NCBI GenBank assembly: GCA_029204225.1
Contig: CM055107.1
Location: 6,356,873-6,420,872 of the forward strand
Source: Diphasiastrum complanatum
Lineage: Eukaryota; Streptophyta; Lycopodiopsida; Lycopodiales; Lycopodiaceae
DNA length: 64,000 nucleotides
Reading direction: 5' to 3'
The position numbers and the translations under genes are program-made. Below are positions 31,465 through 43,420 of this stretch, piece after piece (the stretch's first letter is position 1; each line of letters starts with the position of its first letter). A model generated the notes under the pieces. That model saw only the letters and a list, made by a program, of their open reading frames with translations. It did not search any database and had not been told where the DNA came from.

Positions 31465-32389
31465 CCAAAAGAAGATGACTGAACCTGCTGTCCAACTTCT
31501 TCATCATAAAATTTGGCAAACTATCAAGAGATGCATCAACGATGGCATCATCAAAGCTGTCCCTCGAAGAGGCCTGGGATGACATGGAAGATTCTTCAAG
31601 TAATGAAAAATTCTCTCCAAACAAATGCTCGCTCTTAACAATTTGAACAAAAGTACTAATTGACACATGTTGACTCCCTCCTCGATTAGCACAGAATGGT
31701 TCCAAAGTGTGCTTGAATTTTTCAGCCTTTGCTAAAATATCAAATTGAAAAGGTTTCGTATGAAACTTTTTACTAAAGCATCCATCACATGCATCAACTT
31801 GCGGCAACTTGAAAAAAGAAGATTGCTTCAACATCTGCTCAATGTATCGTTGTTGAGAGATGAAGATTTCAGCCCCATGTGGAAGATCAACAAGAACCCA
31901 ACTGTGGTTCTTCATGAGTGAGTTATACTTCTCATGCATCGCATGCTCCCAACATTTTACTCCTTTGGCCTGCTCATAAAAAACAAGTTCTACTGCACCA
32001 TCTTCAATAGAAGTAAGAACAAAATCAGAAAAATCAACAAATTCTACTGATTTAGTAGAGGCACGAGTCTTCCCTTCATAGAAATGATCCACTTTGCTGT
32101 CCCGCAAAGTCTGCAACAACCATTTAGGGACTGGCTTAGGCTGTCCAACAACCTTACCTTTGTCAACGCTTTGCTGTCCAAAGTGTTCCGAACTTGGACC
32201 TTGCTGTCCAATGTCTTCAACAGGCTGCTCTTCACCATAAATAGGTTCTTCTTGATGAACTGTGGGCTGGAAATTTGCCATCAACTCAAATAGTTCCATC
32301 AATCGGAAAAGCTTGCCTTTGAAATTTTCCATGAATGCATCCTTCGGATACATGTCCTTCGGGATGCTCAGTATTAGGAATGTCTTCAA
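31461..32389 (-). pseudogene. copia-C linker fused to displaced RT and integrase pieces
   Basis: One long open minus-strand frame that mixes parts. First is the linker with repeated GQQ, GKTRASTKSV, FYEQAKGVKCWEHAM and WVLVDLPHG. It then joins to FISQQRYIEQMLKQ, a post-YVDD RT segment. A second pre-integrase/integrase-like segment follows (CDGCFSKKFHTKPF, GGSQHVSI). The order is not a normal copia order, so it arose by deletion or template switching. The frame stays open into hAT-1 sequence to 31337. Confidence 0.75.
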
Positions 32390-33190
32390 CCATATTGAAT
32401 CTCTTCAACATCTTCAAGCTAGCAATGTTGAGATGTCCAAACCTAGCTTTGCCATAGAAATGATCATAACAAATCTCTTTGGATCTTTGATAAGACATTT
32501 GTCTTCTTTGAATTTCACAACCAATCCTTGGTTCATAATTGTAAAGACCGAAATGAGAACCTTTTTATTTTTGGAACATAAAGTATGTTACGAATTCAAT
32601 AGGATAAGAGGTGTTATCAACACCTTGAACTTTGTTTCCATCATGCACTTTCACAAGCTTTGTGAAGACCTCTTTGTGATAAGTCATATGACGTGTGGCA
32701 CCGCTATCAATCACCCATTCAAAAGATGAAAAAATAGCAACTTGTAAATCTGAAGTTGAGTTATTTTTTGCTGAAAAAACAACAAGATTTGAGAAGAGAT
32801 GAGATTACTAGTGACAAAATCATAATCATTATTAAAAAGATTATTCTCCTTTTCAAATTGTTGTTCCAAAGTAATGATTGTGTACTTGTATCATTACCTT
32901 TCTCTTTTTCCTTTGCAAGCCTCTTCCTACATTCTTTGATGTGATGCCCAAACTTCTTGTAATAGTGGCACTTGATCTTGATCTTCCTTATATTTTTGAT
33001 CACCTTTGGAAGTATTGAAAGAAGGCTTCCCTTCCCATTTGCCTTTGACTTTGCCTTTGCCTTTTGCAAAGAAAGCTTGATCTTCTTGTTCACCAAAGTT
33101 GATCCTTGTTTGCTCTTCTTGAAGAAGTAAGCCAACAAGTTCGTCGAAGGAGATTTGCTGTCCCCTAAGAGAAATGCTCAATGATGACAC
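32286..33190 (-). pseudogene. copia-C zinc knuckle, protease and pre-integrase
   Basis: A minus-strand knuckle reads CHYYKKFGHHIKEC, with Tyr where the second Cys should be. Protease motif DSGATRHMT is encoded near 32700-32680. Pre-integrase RFGHLNIASLKML, EGCIHGKFQRQAFPIDGTI follows. The RVFDKFDLVHSD integrase start seen in copia-B is missing. Frameshifts lie near 32560 and 32800. Confidence 0.82.
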
Positions 33191-33840
33191 AAATGGAAGG
33201 TAAGAATTAGGAAGAGAGTTGAAAGTAGTAGATACAAATTGTGAGAATTAGGAAGAGAGTTGAGAGTAGTAGATACAAATTGTGAGTTCTCAATCACCTC
33301 ATCAATACTAAGAAGCTCCTCTCGAAGCTCCTTGATCTTCGTCAAGTGGTTTGTAAGCAAATCACCTTCTTGCATCTTCAAGATAGAAAGTTGATTTCAA
33401 AGATATACCACTTTTGCCACATTCTTTACTTAAAACATCTTGGCAAGAGTCTCCCAAGCACTAATGGAAGTATTGCAAGATCTAATATGTGGAAGGATAG
33501 ATCTCTTCACAAATAATGCAACGACGGAATGTGCTTGTGCATCTCGTCGATCCCATTTCTTTTGCTCATCGGAAGACACCTCCGTAGATGAGGAAGTAGT
33601 TGTTCTAGATGGTGTAATAGGTGCCAAGGTAGGCGGCCTCTCTTCGTCACCATTAACTACTTCCCACAAACCTTTAGCAATTAGAATGTTCCGTATTATG
33701 TAGCACCACAAGGAATAGTTTGTGCCATCCAGCCTATCTTCATTAAATAAAGAACCAATAGACTCCGATTCTTTAGCCATAACATAAAAATCAGCTTGTA
33801 GTAGATAGGAAATAGACTTTCCGAGACAAAATCTACTCAA
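33178..33840 (-). pseudogene. copia-C gag
   Basis: The minus strand (ATG near 33780) reads MAKESESIGSLF, RLDGTNYSLWCYIIRNIL and AKGLWEVVNGDEE, a DUF4219/UBN2-type copia gag. SSDEQKKWDRRDAQAHSVVALF and SAWETLAKMF follow. After a frameshift near 33430 come LLTNHLTKIKELREELLSID and the NSLPNS motif. A roughly 45-bp segment around 33200-33290 is duplicated in tandem. Confidence 0.85.
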
Positions 33841-34396
33841 AGGGCAGCAACCTCAACACTGAAATTATGAGCACAATAGATTGCAATACTGCACGTGCAA
33901 TTTGCTCAACAAGTAATGAAATAGGTGGCTGATTCCTGCACAAAAAACAAAATGCTCACAAATATGTAGACTTCAAATGAAGCCAAACCAAAACTAGAAA
34001 TTTGTGGCTAAAAAGAGTGCACTCTATGTGCATATAGAGCTGATGGTAGCGCCCTACTCCAAGCTCACCAAAAGGGAAATTTCAGCATGAAATGTGTCCA
34101 AAACACATGTATCTTTATTTGTAGATGGGCGCCCTCCTACAAGAAGTAAATCTGAAATTTTCAGCATGTAATTGAGTCAAAATCACATGCAATTGGTTTG
34201 AGCATGGGCGCCCTACTGCTAGCTCTCAAATAGGTGGTGCCCTGCAATGTCTTGCAAAAAAGTTATAAGAAGATGAACAGATTCTTCTTTTGCAAAAATC
34301 AGCAGCTTGATGATTTTCTGCTACCAAAAGCGGAAGATAGCTTCCTATTGGGCGCCCTCCTGCAAGCAATTTGATCAATTAAAGACTGATATACCC
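33841..34396 (-). repeat. copia-C leader with 79-80 bp repeats centred on GGGCGCC
   Basis: No gene. GCGCCCTAC/GGGCGCCCTCC blocks recur near 34047, 34127, 34206 and 34350, with a GGTGCCC variant near 34235. Between the first three copies the intervening roughly 70 bp are also alike (a TTTCAGCATG word and CACATG). The primer-binding site next to the LTR is degraded. Confidence 0.75.
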
Positions 34397-34867
34397 TGTA
34401 GGAAATAGGCTTCCAGGATCTTAACTATTCAATCACACAAAGCATTCTCAAAAGAAAGAGAGAGATGGCTAGAAACCCTCTTGTAGAAACTCGTGGACAG
34501 CCAAGGAGAATAGTCAGTATCGCTTACAAAAGTGTCTCATACAAATGGGATGCACACATATACATAGTCCAAGATGACTATCTAACTTCATGACTATTGG
34601 CTATCCAACTACTTGACTATTGACTATCCAACTTTCTATAAGCTACATAGAAAGAATAAGGTACCTCCAATATGTCAAGTTGGGGTACTTAATGTTACTA
34701 TTAGGTCTAGTGGACCCACGAGTCCTTACCAAGTTAATTTCATACTAGCTTAGCTAACTGTAAGTTTAGTAGGCCTAATATAATAAATGACCATGGTTAC
34801 ACAACTCTTGAACTTTTGGGTCATAGCAATCTATGGTAATGTAAGCAATTCCATTTACATTCCAACA
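34397..34867 (-). repeat. copia-C 5' LTR
   Basis: 471 bp from TGTAGGAAATAGG to ATTCCAACA, related to the copia-B LTR at both ends and in a segment near 34780-34850, but without the long GA arrays. Right flank is ACAAT; no matching left flank was found. Confidence 0.82.
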
Positions 34868-35527
34868 ACAATGACCTGGCCCTTGAGCACCTAATTCCTC
34901 CTGGGCTTTGACGACCAATTACAGTGATAGTCCAGACTACCCTTGTAGTACCTTCTTAGAGTAAATACATTGTGAACCGATATTAATCTACATTTTCCTT
35001 TTCTTCAAGCAAATGAACATAGCAGGCCACTTTATGGTAGTTGCACTCCAGGGTATTTCATATTGTTCCTGTCATTCTGTGACAATCAATAAACTTCTTC
35101 CCAAGCCGGCTCACTTGCACAAGTAGCTTGAGTATAATATTTCCAGCTCCATGATGCTCGTGTTTTTTCAATTTTTTTTTTTATGGCCCTTGTTTTTGCT
35201 TATGATGCCTGTTTGCAAGTAAAAGAGATAAAGCAATTCTGATGCTTCTATTTAAGGTGGTATTGTTTTCAATGTTCAAGGAACTACTAGGGATTTGGTG
35301 AAATATTAAAAATTTCGGTCCTTTGAAAGTTTGCTACAAGCCTATAGGAGAATTTTTACATTGCTATGGTTTTTCTTGTAATGTTTTTTACCTGTAATCT
35401 GAGCCTACATTGATTCGTTTGCAAAATGAGCTTCTCACAGCTGTCCATCAAATTGGTTTGCTGGTTGGACTTTGTGTTAATCTGGAGCATTTCTGATTGG
35501 TCTCCAAATATTTTTGCATGTGAACAG
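34868..35527. other. End of MIRO intron 3
   Basis: Unassigned AT-rich sequence ending in GTGAACAG at the acceptor. It holds no recognisable right end of hAT-1. Confidence 0.6.
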
Positions 35528-35678
35528 CTCTGATGAAGCTTCCTGGAAGCGAGCCGCAGACCTTTTGGTGGAAGTGGCAGCACATGGAGAGACAAGTGGT
35601 TTTGAGGTCCCCTGTTTGCTGATCGCTGCTAAAGATGATCACGAACCTCATCCCGCAGCCATTCAGAACTCTGCTCGG
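35528..35678 (+). CDS. MIRO1: MIRO exon c
   Basis: 151 bp; AACAG precedes it and GTAAAG follows. Its first base completes the Ser codon begun in exon b. It encodes SDEASWKRAADLLVEVA, the HGETSGFEVPCLLIAAKDD block and the start of the following helix. AAKDD corresponds to the G4 (NKxD-like) guanine-recognition position in plant MIRO second GTPase domains. It is clearly colinear with plant MIRO and has no stop or frameshift. Confidence 0.95.
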
Positions 35679-36346
35679 GTAAAGGCTGGCTTAACGGTTA
35701 TTGCAATCTTACTGATCATGATTACAAGCATTCTACACCTGTGCTGGGATTTGTTTGAGCAGATTGTTTGAACCATTTCCTGGGCCGGTTCAAACTGGTT
35801 CCAGTTCGGGCTGGGTTGTGGTTTCAACCATGAACCAATGAAACATTGCAATAATAAAAATTGTCAAAAGAATGAACTATCTAGTTGGGAATAGTTGAGA
35901 AAATTTTGATGATTGAATGAAAGCTACCTTGTTTGAAAAAGTCTTGCAACATTTGGTCCTTGTGACATTATTGAAAAAAAATTTCGGCAAGTTTTCCCAT
36001 CATTTACGTTTCCATAACAATCCCTATCAAGTGCTGTTTACTGAAGGTTTCAATACCTCACCGAGGGTTTTATTTATAGAAGCAGTTATGGCTAAAAGGT
36101 ACTACATATCAATGATATCTGTATTCAGATATAATAGTCCTAATGTCGCAATTTTGAAAGAAACCTGGTGCACTGAGGTAAAAGAGATGTAAACAACAAC
36201 TTAGTCGTTGTAAGGGACTACCATGTACATAAATAAGGTAGTAAGACTTTGGAGTATCTCTGTAAAATGGATTTAATCTATCTCTATCTGTATAGAAATG
36301 TATATTACCTTTTAGAATCCTTATGTTGTGATGTCTATTTGTGCAG

Positions 36347-36533
36347 GTATGTACTGACATGGGAATAGAAGCGCCAATTGCTGTGAGTATAAAACTTGGA
36401 GACATTGGCAACTTGTTTCGTCGAATAGTTGATGCTGCACAACGTCCACACCTTAGCATCCCAGAGACAGAGGCTGGGAAAAGTCATAAACACTTTCGAC
36501 GAATAGTTAACAGGTCACTCACCGTCGCTGCAG
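36347..36533 (+). CDS. MIRO1: MIRO exon d
   Basis: 187 bp between TTTGTGCAG and GTATGT. It encodes CTDMGIEAPIAVSIKLGD, NLFRRIVDAAQRPHLSIP and ETEAGKSHKHFRRIVNRS, the end of the second GTPase domain and the basic linker to the membrane anchor. PHLSIPETEAGKS is one of the most conserved plant MIRO blocks. The last base starts a Val codon finished in exon e. The introns around it are 668 and 1659 bp. Confidence 0.95.
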
Positions 36534-38091
36534 GTATGTCTTCACATGACTGAGGTCACAGCTGGCATTTTAAGTGTCCTGATGGTTTGTTTTTGTGGCA
36601 TTCCCCTTTTTGTGTTGTTAGTCTGAGAAAGATAGTCATGTAGCAAAAAGATTAACTAAAAACAGCTTGAGACCATACGTTCAAAGTTTCACACAACCTC
36701 CTGTAAAACATCACCGTTTTTCGTGCATATCAAGCAGTATGTGTTTAAAAACCTAATATAAGTGCCAGTTGTTCTATTCTTTATAGATTTTATCTTGATA
36801 GGCATCATGGAACATCATGTTCTTCTATGTTAAAACTTGAAGTCTATAGATTAACTATTTCCCCCCCATTTGCTTAAGAAAAATTGTCGTTTCTTCAACT
36901 GTAAAGTCCTGGGGGAGCATGGCTACACGTGTTATAAGGAACATGTTTTTATTGGCAGAGAAAGTTATCCCAGTTGAGGGAAGCTGTATCTTGAAAACAG
37001 GCCTGATTGCCAGTTATTCAAAGGTTTTGTTTTTGTTTTTTAATTTTACCCCAGTTTCATCAAATTTTGATAAAAAGTAGCTTCTTACCTTTTCAACCTT
37101 TCCTCCTCTTTTTGTTCTATCCCCATCTTGAAAGTTGAGATAGATCAATATAATCTTTTTGGTAGGAACTTGATGTTACATTAGGGCATTACCTTGTTTC
37201 AAATTTTATGTTTCAGATTTCTGGGAGTCTACATTTCTGTAGTGGGAAATGCTTCTTAAAATAGCAAGTAGCTGATCAATCAAGTCATGCAGACTTATGC
37301 ACAGCAAAATTGAAGTTTAGCATAGTCAGCTAAACGTTTAAACATGAAAATATCATAGATGCTGTCATTATTTATTGGCAATTTTGCAAATTTTTTGCAG
37401 AGGCATTGTACTGCCCGTTCTAGTTTCAGAACATGTTCCGGGTTTTTGACCCGAAAGCTTCTTTTTTTTTCTGGAAATATGGTATTCAAATTGCAAAAAA
37501 CTTTATGGGGGATCCGATGGCAGTCCTTTTTTTTTGTCAGATAGTATTGTCCTAATTGTTTTTGTTCTGATTTATAGTTGGAAAAAAATTTTAAAACAGA
37601 AATTTTTGTTTTTAGGGCCAAAAAACTGTATAGTATTATCTATATATTGTCAACATAATATACATATCAATAATATGTATATAATATATATTGCTAGCAT
37701 TCCGGAACAGCTTTGAAGTGTGACACATATTCGTAGTTTGTGCAATTTTACCCATTAGGGTTTATGTAAGTTTTCAGTATTGCCCATAATTCACAGCTTG
37801 GGTTTTGTCCGATAAATAATTCTCTTCGATGGCTCTTTGACTGAAGTTAAACAAAAAAAAAAACAGGTGCCGTACCACGGCACCTGGTCAAACTGCATTG
37901 TGAACGTTCCACCCCTCCAGCAAGCTGTAGGAGATGCTGATTTTGGTTCATGCACCCTTTTCTGAGAGCAAGACAACAATTGGATCAATGATCACATTTC
38001 ATAAGTCAGAACCCAAGTGACCAAATGGCTTAAAATGAAACCAGTGTAATCATTTTTTGGATCTTAGTGAGTCATATACATGTCCAATACT

Positions 38092-38122
<31 letters not shown>

Positions 38123-38192
38123 AGTGAGAGAGTGAGAGAGATAGTGTGATTGATTACTTAGTTGACACGTCTTTTAACCTTGTGGATTGCAG
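36534..38192. other. MIRO last intron
   Basis: GT-AG intron of 1659 bp. It carries a short GA-rich microsatellite (about 38096-38141) near the acceptor and otherwise nothing I recognise. Confidence 0.8.
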
Positions 38193-38266
38193 TTGGAGCA
38201 GCAGTGGTTGTTGTTGGTTTGGCTGCATACAAGGTGTATGCAATTCGAAGGCAGTCGCACACATAA
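38193..38266 (+). CDS. MIRO1: MIRO terminal exon: C-terminal membrane anchor
   Basis: 74 bp from TGGATTGCAG to a TAA at 38264-38266. It encodes a single hydrophobic helix (GAAVVVVGLAAYKVYAI) followed by a short basic tail ending in SHT. This is the tail anchor that puts MIRO in the outer mitochondrial membrane with the GTPase domains in the cytosol. Length and position match known plant MIRO proteins, so the 3' end of the gene is complete. Confidence 0.94.
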
Positions 38267-39611
38267 ACATTTAACTACGTCGTAAGATGGTAGTTGATTC
38301 TTTTGAAGTAGTTTGGTTTCAAGCTTTTCTGGAATGCATTCGGTATTTCCGTGATTCAGTTTAAGATGGTTCACAATAAATGCTCTGAGTTTCATAAGAA
38401 AAGAAAGCATCGAGCCATTGTCATGGCATGCTCAATGATTTTTTCAGACTTGGAAGATATAAGGTTTGAAAGTAGACGAAGGTCTGGGCACGTTCAGGTT
38501 TGAGCTTTGTTTTTGTACATTAACAGGAAGGAGATGTGCCATAGAGTAGTAAAGGTTGTCCTTTGTCTTTCAAACTTTCAGCTGGCTTTTGTCCCATATT
38601 TGGCTCGTACAAGGCAATTTAATCATACTGAGGGATGTAAGGGATTTGTTTTACTGCATTTAATTTTATACGACTCACTTGTTCTTCAGGGTGGCAATCA
38701 CTGTTGCAAATAAGGACTATCAGTGATGAACGACCACCTATGTGGACTTTTTGTGGTCACTTTTGTTCTTGTTGATAGCACTAGCACCAACAAGGGTTCC
38801 CATTTGTATCTGAGTTTTAATCATTTTCATCTGACTTACACCATAAATCTGTTTGTGACAATCATGTGATCCTTAGACAGCTCTTTGTAACAACTTCAAA
38901 GCTTGTTCTACGGTGCTTATGGTCAAAAGATCAAAGAAGATATTGTGAAACTAGTGCTGCCTTGCCTGCACTACATAGTAAATTATAAGCATTATCATGC
39001 ATTCACATGTTGTATAGAATTAAAAAATGCTGTTTTCTTCTTTTATCTTGTGATTAAGATTTTTAACCAGAATAATCTTGTATGTCAAGTTTTTTGTGGT
39101 AGTCAACTGGCTTTGATATACGCACTGTCATAGTACCTTTTTCGTTCAGATTTTATTACTAAGATATATTGTAATTGGTCATTCATTAGAAACTAGTCCA
39201 GTCAGCTGCACCTAGAATAAGATGGATTAGATAATGGTTGTCTTGACGCCCATTGTAAGGATATAATGACAACTCTTGTTGAGTTGCAGTAACGGCGAGA
39301 TGTGAGGACGAGTTGTTATTTCCTTAACATGGGCCTACGAACACTACGTATTTTCAAGATCCATGATGTATTTTCAAGATTCTATCCATGGGGGTTAAAT
39401 ATGTTTAAGATTCCATCCATGATAATTTTTTATATTGAGGGCTGAAAATTACAGCCAATCAAAATCGAAGAAAATAATGAGGTTCTATTATAACCTAGGT
39501 AATGGTGGTCTCCAAACTCAATCTGAACCATTGATTCATGTAAGATATGAGTAGACACATTATGGATTATGAAAATAGCTAGACATTCATAACAAAATGT
39601 GCATTCCATTT
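38267..39611 (+). other. MIRO 3' UTR and downstream spacer
   Basis: No further coding sequence. The 3' UTR must begin at 38267, but I cannot fix the poly(A) site. No transposon was recognised before the target duplication of hAT-2 at 39612. Confidence 0.5.
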
Positions 39612-40207
39612 GTATGCACCTTAGAAGCCCGTTCGACCAAAAAGTGTCGGAACGTTCCGTTCCGGAATGTTCCTGGTCGGAATGATATCTACAGTCATTT
39701 TCAGGATGAGCTGAGTGGTGAATGTGCTGTGCTTTTTCTGTCATCATTGTTTGGGTATGTCAGTGTGATCAGCTGCAGGATTGTGTGGTGATATTAGTTT
39801 CGTTTTTCAGATCCCATTTCGTAAGTTTTTTCAACATCTTTTTTTCGTAAGTTTTCTAATTTGATGGGCTAGAATGGGCTGTAGGCATCAGATAAGGATA
39901 CTTGTTTGTGCATTTAGTTTCTTTTAGTATATATATGAGTGTATGAACTTGTTCGTTGTTTCTTTTCTCAAGTTCTTGTAGTTTTTTGGGAATCCCACTA
40001 TGTAGGCTAGAGTTAGGGTTTGTTTTTAGTACTTTTTAGGATTTCGAAAAATCTGTAGGGTGAATTCAGTGTTTGTTATTTGGTGTTTGGTGTTTGTTGT
40101 TTTGTGTTTTGCTTTTCGAGTTTAGTGGTCAAGTTGCTTGTGGTCGTCGAGATTTAGAGTTTGCGCTTTTTTTTGGGATTTTTTTAGTTTCCGATTTAGG
40201 GTTTATC

Positions 40208-41289
40208 ATGCATAGGCCGTCATATTGGGATGAGGTGCAACTTTTACAGGATGAGGATGGTAGGTATGGGGGGAGTGGTGCTAAGCGCTGGAAATGTCCG
40301 TTCTGCCAGTCTGATTACTCCAACACACTCACCAGAGTGAGGGGGCACCTTGTCGGTTCATCAAAGGGGGCCACAATTGGCATACGAGGTTGCCCCGGCG
40401 GAGCGGCATCATATGATTGAGACTTACTCACGATCAGGGAATGCAGTTCCTATAGCTCCCACACTTGATGTTGCACCAGTTGTTAGTCGGGGCCCCTCTA
40501 CTCATGAGCCAACAGTCTCTCTCGCGGTTATTCTTGAGAGGATGAGGCAGGCAGGTGCTGCATTTGCTTCCACTAGCCGACCATCCACATCTACGACACC
40601 TATCACATCCACCACACCTCCCACTAGATCGGGGCATCCTGAGAGATCTTCCACTTTTGCTATACTTGATAGACCTTCCACATCTTCTATAGCTGACAGG
40701 CCTAGCACATCAGGGCCACCTCCAGCCGTGCCCTCATCTACTGGTAGTGTCCCACTTTCGTCAGATGCAGAGGTTGTTGCCGATGACCAAGCACCACCCC
40801 GGGCACCTCGTCCACTTCGAGGTAAATCAACCTCACGCTCTACCCTACCTAAGAGCAACATCATTCGTCAGTCCTTTTGACAGGGCAATGATGAGATAGC
40901 TGAGAGGGCATTGGCAGACATATTCTATAGCCTGAATACCCACCTGTTTAGAGATGTCGTTGCTGCTGTAGCTGCTTGCACCCTTGCCTTTAGGCCCCCG
41001 ACCATTGAGGCCCTTCGCACCACACACCTTAGGGCAATATACGACCGGGTTGATACACAGTTGTAGCAGCTTAGTTCAGATTGGGAGGTTTTTGGTTGCT
41101 CCATCATGGCAGATGGATGGACTGACATGTGGAGTAGGTCAGTTGTCAACATCTTGATTTCCAGTTGCATGGGCACCATGTTTTGGAAGGTAGTTGACTC
41201 CTCTCGTGGAAGTGCCATCCAAGACGCTCGCTATATATTTGAGCAGATTGATGGAGCCATACATGTTGGCCCCGCTCATGTGGTGTAGG
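40208..41289 (+). pseudogene. hAT-2 transposase N-terminus: BED finger, linker, DUF659
   Basis: From ATG 40208 it reads SYWDEVQLL, then KRWKCPFC and TLTRVRGHLVG with a later Cys, a BED-type zinc finger. A frameshift near 40385 follows. Then comes a Ser/Thr/Pro-rich linker (40430-40860). After a TGA near 40878 come GNDEIAERALADIFYSLN, a TAG near 41065, and the DUF659 start CSIMADGWTDMWSRSVVNILISS (41100-41165) with an intact Trp. A TAG near 41287 lies before VTDN. Confidence 0.88.
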
Positions 41290-43420
41290 TTGTCACAGAT
41301 AATGTATCCAACTGCTTTGAGATGGGGAGGATTTTGATAGCTACTTACCCCCACATTGTCTAGACGCCTTGTGCAGCCCACTCCATTGACTTGATGTTCA
41401 AGGAGATTTTGCGTCTAGATTGGGTCACTACTATCACATCTAGAGCCATGACTGTAGTGAACTTTGTCAGACAGAAGCGTCGAGCCTTGGCCATGTTTTG
41501 CATGCACAACAAATTGGATCTGCAAAACCCTGCTTTCACCAGATATGTATACCATGTATTGGTGCTTGAGCCCTTGCTCAAGTGTCGAGAGCCACTAGGC
41601 AGGATGATCACATCTATGGATTTCATTGCTTGGGACCAGAGCCAGGGACCAGATGGCGTGGCCTTCATTGCTACAGTTTTTACCATGGACTTCTGGCGTG
41701 ATGTGGAGCAGCTCTTCGCTGCTTTGAGACCCATGTATGCGGTTCTTCGGTTGGTGGATTGAGAGGGCAGTACCATGGGGCTGCTGTACGAGTTCATGGA
41801 CCACATCGGCGAGGCTTTGCAGCGGCCACTTCTTCCACATGCCAGGTATGTATGTCACTTCAATTCAACATTATACTCAGACATTTTCATTTCATTTTAT
41901 GACCTCATGGCTGTTGGTGATCGTTTATGGTTTATTGCTTGCACATTTTTTGCTTGTAGGATGGCGCAACTCAAATGCGTATGGCTATGACGATGGAGTA
42001 AGTTCCATCGACCCATTCACGCAGTGGCTCATCTACTACACCCATTGTGGTAGTCACCTAGCCAGCTGCAGGGCGAGGAGCTATCAGGTGATTGGGACAC
42101 ATATGTGTCGCAGGTCTACACGGGACATGGGCAACTATATGAGCTGGAGGTTCAGTACAACAGATACAAGAGCCAGTTGGGAGCGTTCTCGAGGGAATTG
42201 GCGAAGGAGAGAGATAGCCGACTTCGTGCAGTCACATGGTGGGATATTTTTGGGGATCTCATCGTAGTTTTGATGAGGCTTGTGCTACGTGTCCTCTCAC
42301 AGGTATTTACCATACCTTTTTTTTTTTTTGATGTTCATCGTTGTCTTCTCTTTAGTCGTAGGTGGTGTTTTTGAGAAATGTCCTTTCTTGCTTGTATTGT
42401 GCATATTGTTTCTAGGATTGCTCCTCATCGGCATGTGAGAGAAATTGGAGCACCTGGGCGCTTGCTCACACGAAAAAGCACAACAGGCTATTAGTGGAGC
42501 ACTGCGAGAGGTTGGTGTTTTGCAACACCAATGACAGCTTACTTCGTCACATCGGGGGGAGTTCTTCCATCTTGGAGGTGAACCCAGATCATTGTATCAT
42601 GTTTCCTGAGGATGGGACAGAGCCACTTGCACCGAAGGAGGATATCATGACCCAGATTTACGAGGATATCCAGGGCGAGTAGGTCCGGCACAAACGAGTT
42701 ATTAGACAGGCCCCCAGGGCCCCCAGCAACACAGTTGCAGTCGACCATGATGCTCTCGACGACACACCCCCGACAAAGTCTACTATGCCTACTCAGGTAA
42801 TGAAAATCTTTCGTTCAAGTTGTAATTACAAATCAAGTTCTTGTTTTGCTTATGTGTTTTCTGAATGTGTTGGCTTTATGGATGTACTGACATTGAGTCC
42901 TCGATGTGTAGGAGGATCAGCATGCGCGCACATCGGAGGATGTAGACCATGACAGGAGGAGGCAGCAGCGGGCTTTGACTTCACACACATTTTCCCTACC
43001 TCTCTAAGGTCCCGGTATGTCGATCCAGATGTAGAGACTTAGACAGAGCCGGATGACGAGACATAAGACTGCCTGCTGGAGACCATGTTGAGCACGGAGG
43101 GATCTTGTAATGGCAGGTCCACTCGCAGTGTACGAGCCAGGGGTACTGGCAGATCTAGCAGTAGGCCCAGCCTAGCCGATCTGTATGTGCGGTTTGATTA
43201 GGAGCCAGGAGCATGTGCCCCCAGTACCTCTACCGCTCCACCGATACCTAGGGGTAGGGGTAGGGGCAGACCTCAAGGGTCAGGCATTGGATCTAGCCAG
43301 GGCATGAGTCAGTCTGCTAGAGCTAGAGCTAGAGGCAGAGGCAGATCTGGGTGGCTCTTGGCCCCCTCACCAGACATTATAGAGAGTCTCGTCTTAGACT
43401 CAGATGACGTCTCACCATAG
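41290..43420 (+). pseudogene. hAT-2 transposase C-terminus
   Basis: VTDNVSNCFEMG, a TAG where hAT-1 has Trp, then TPCAAHSIDLM, an open stretch to MDFWRDVEQLFAALRPMYAVLRLVD, and TGA where hAT-1 has Arg (CGA to TGA). YEFMDHIGEAL, LRAVTWWDIFGD, LRVLSQ and a CERNWSTW-type hAT dimerisation motif (about 42425-42460) follow, then NRLLVEHCERLVFCN. Exons are separated by apparent GT-AG introns. The last frame is Arg/Gly-rich (repeated RGRGR) and ends at a TAG near 43420. Confidence 0.85.

Larger units (their letters stand above)
31461..34867 (-). mobile_element. copia-C: scrambled copia of the copia-B family
   Basis: Minus-strand element with a 5' LTR (34397-34867), a repetitive leader, gag, zinc knuckle, protease and pre-integrase. 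The integrase core is lost, so pre-integrase runs straight into the linker, and the RT core is lost too. No 3' LTR is found; the left end meets hAT-1 coding sequence between about 31455 and 31480. Linker, gag start, leader repeats and LTR ends match copia-B. Confidence 0.82.
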
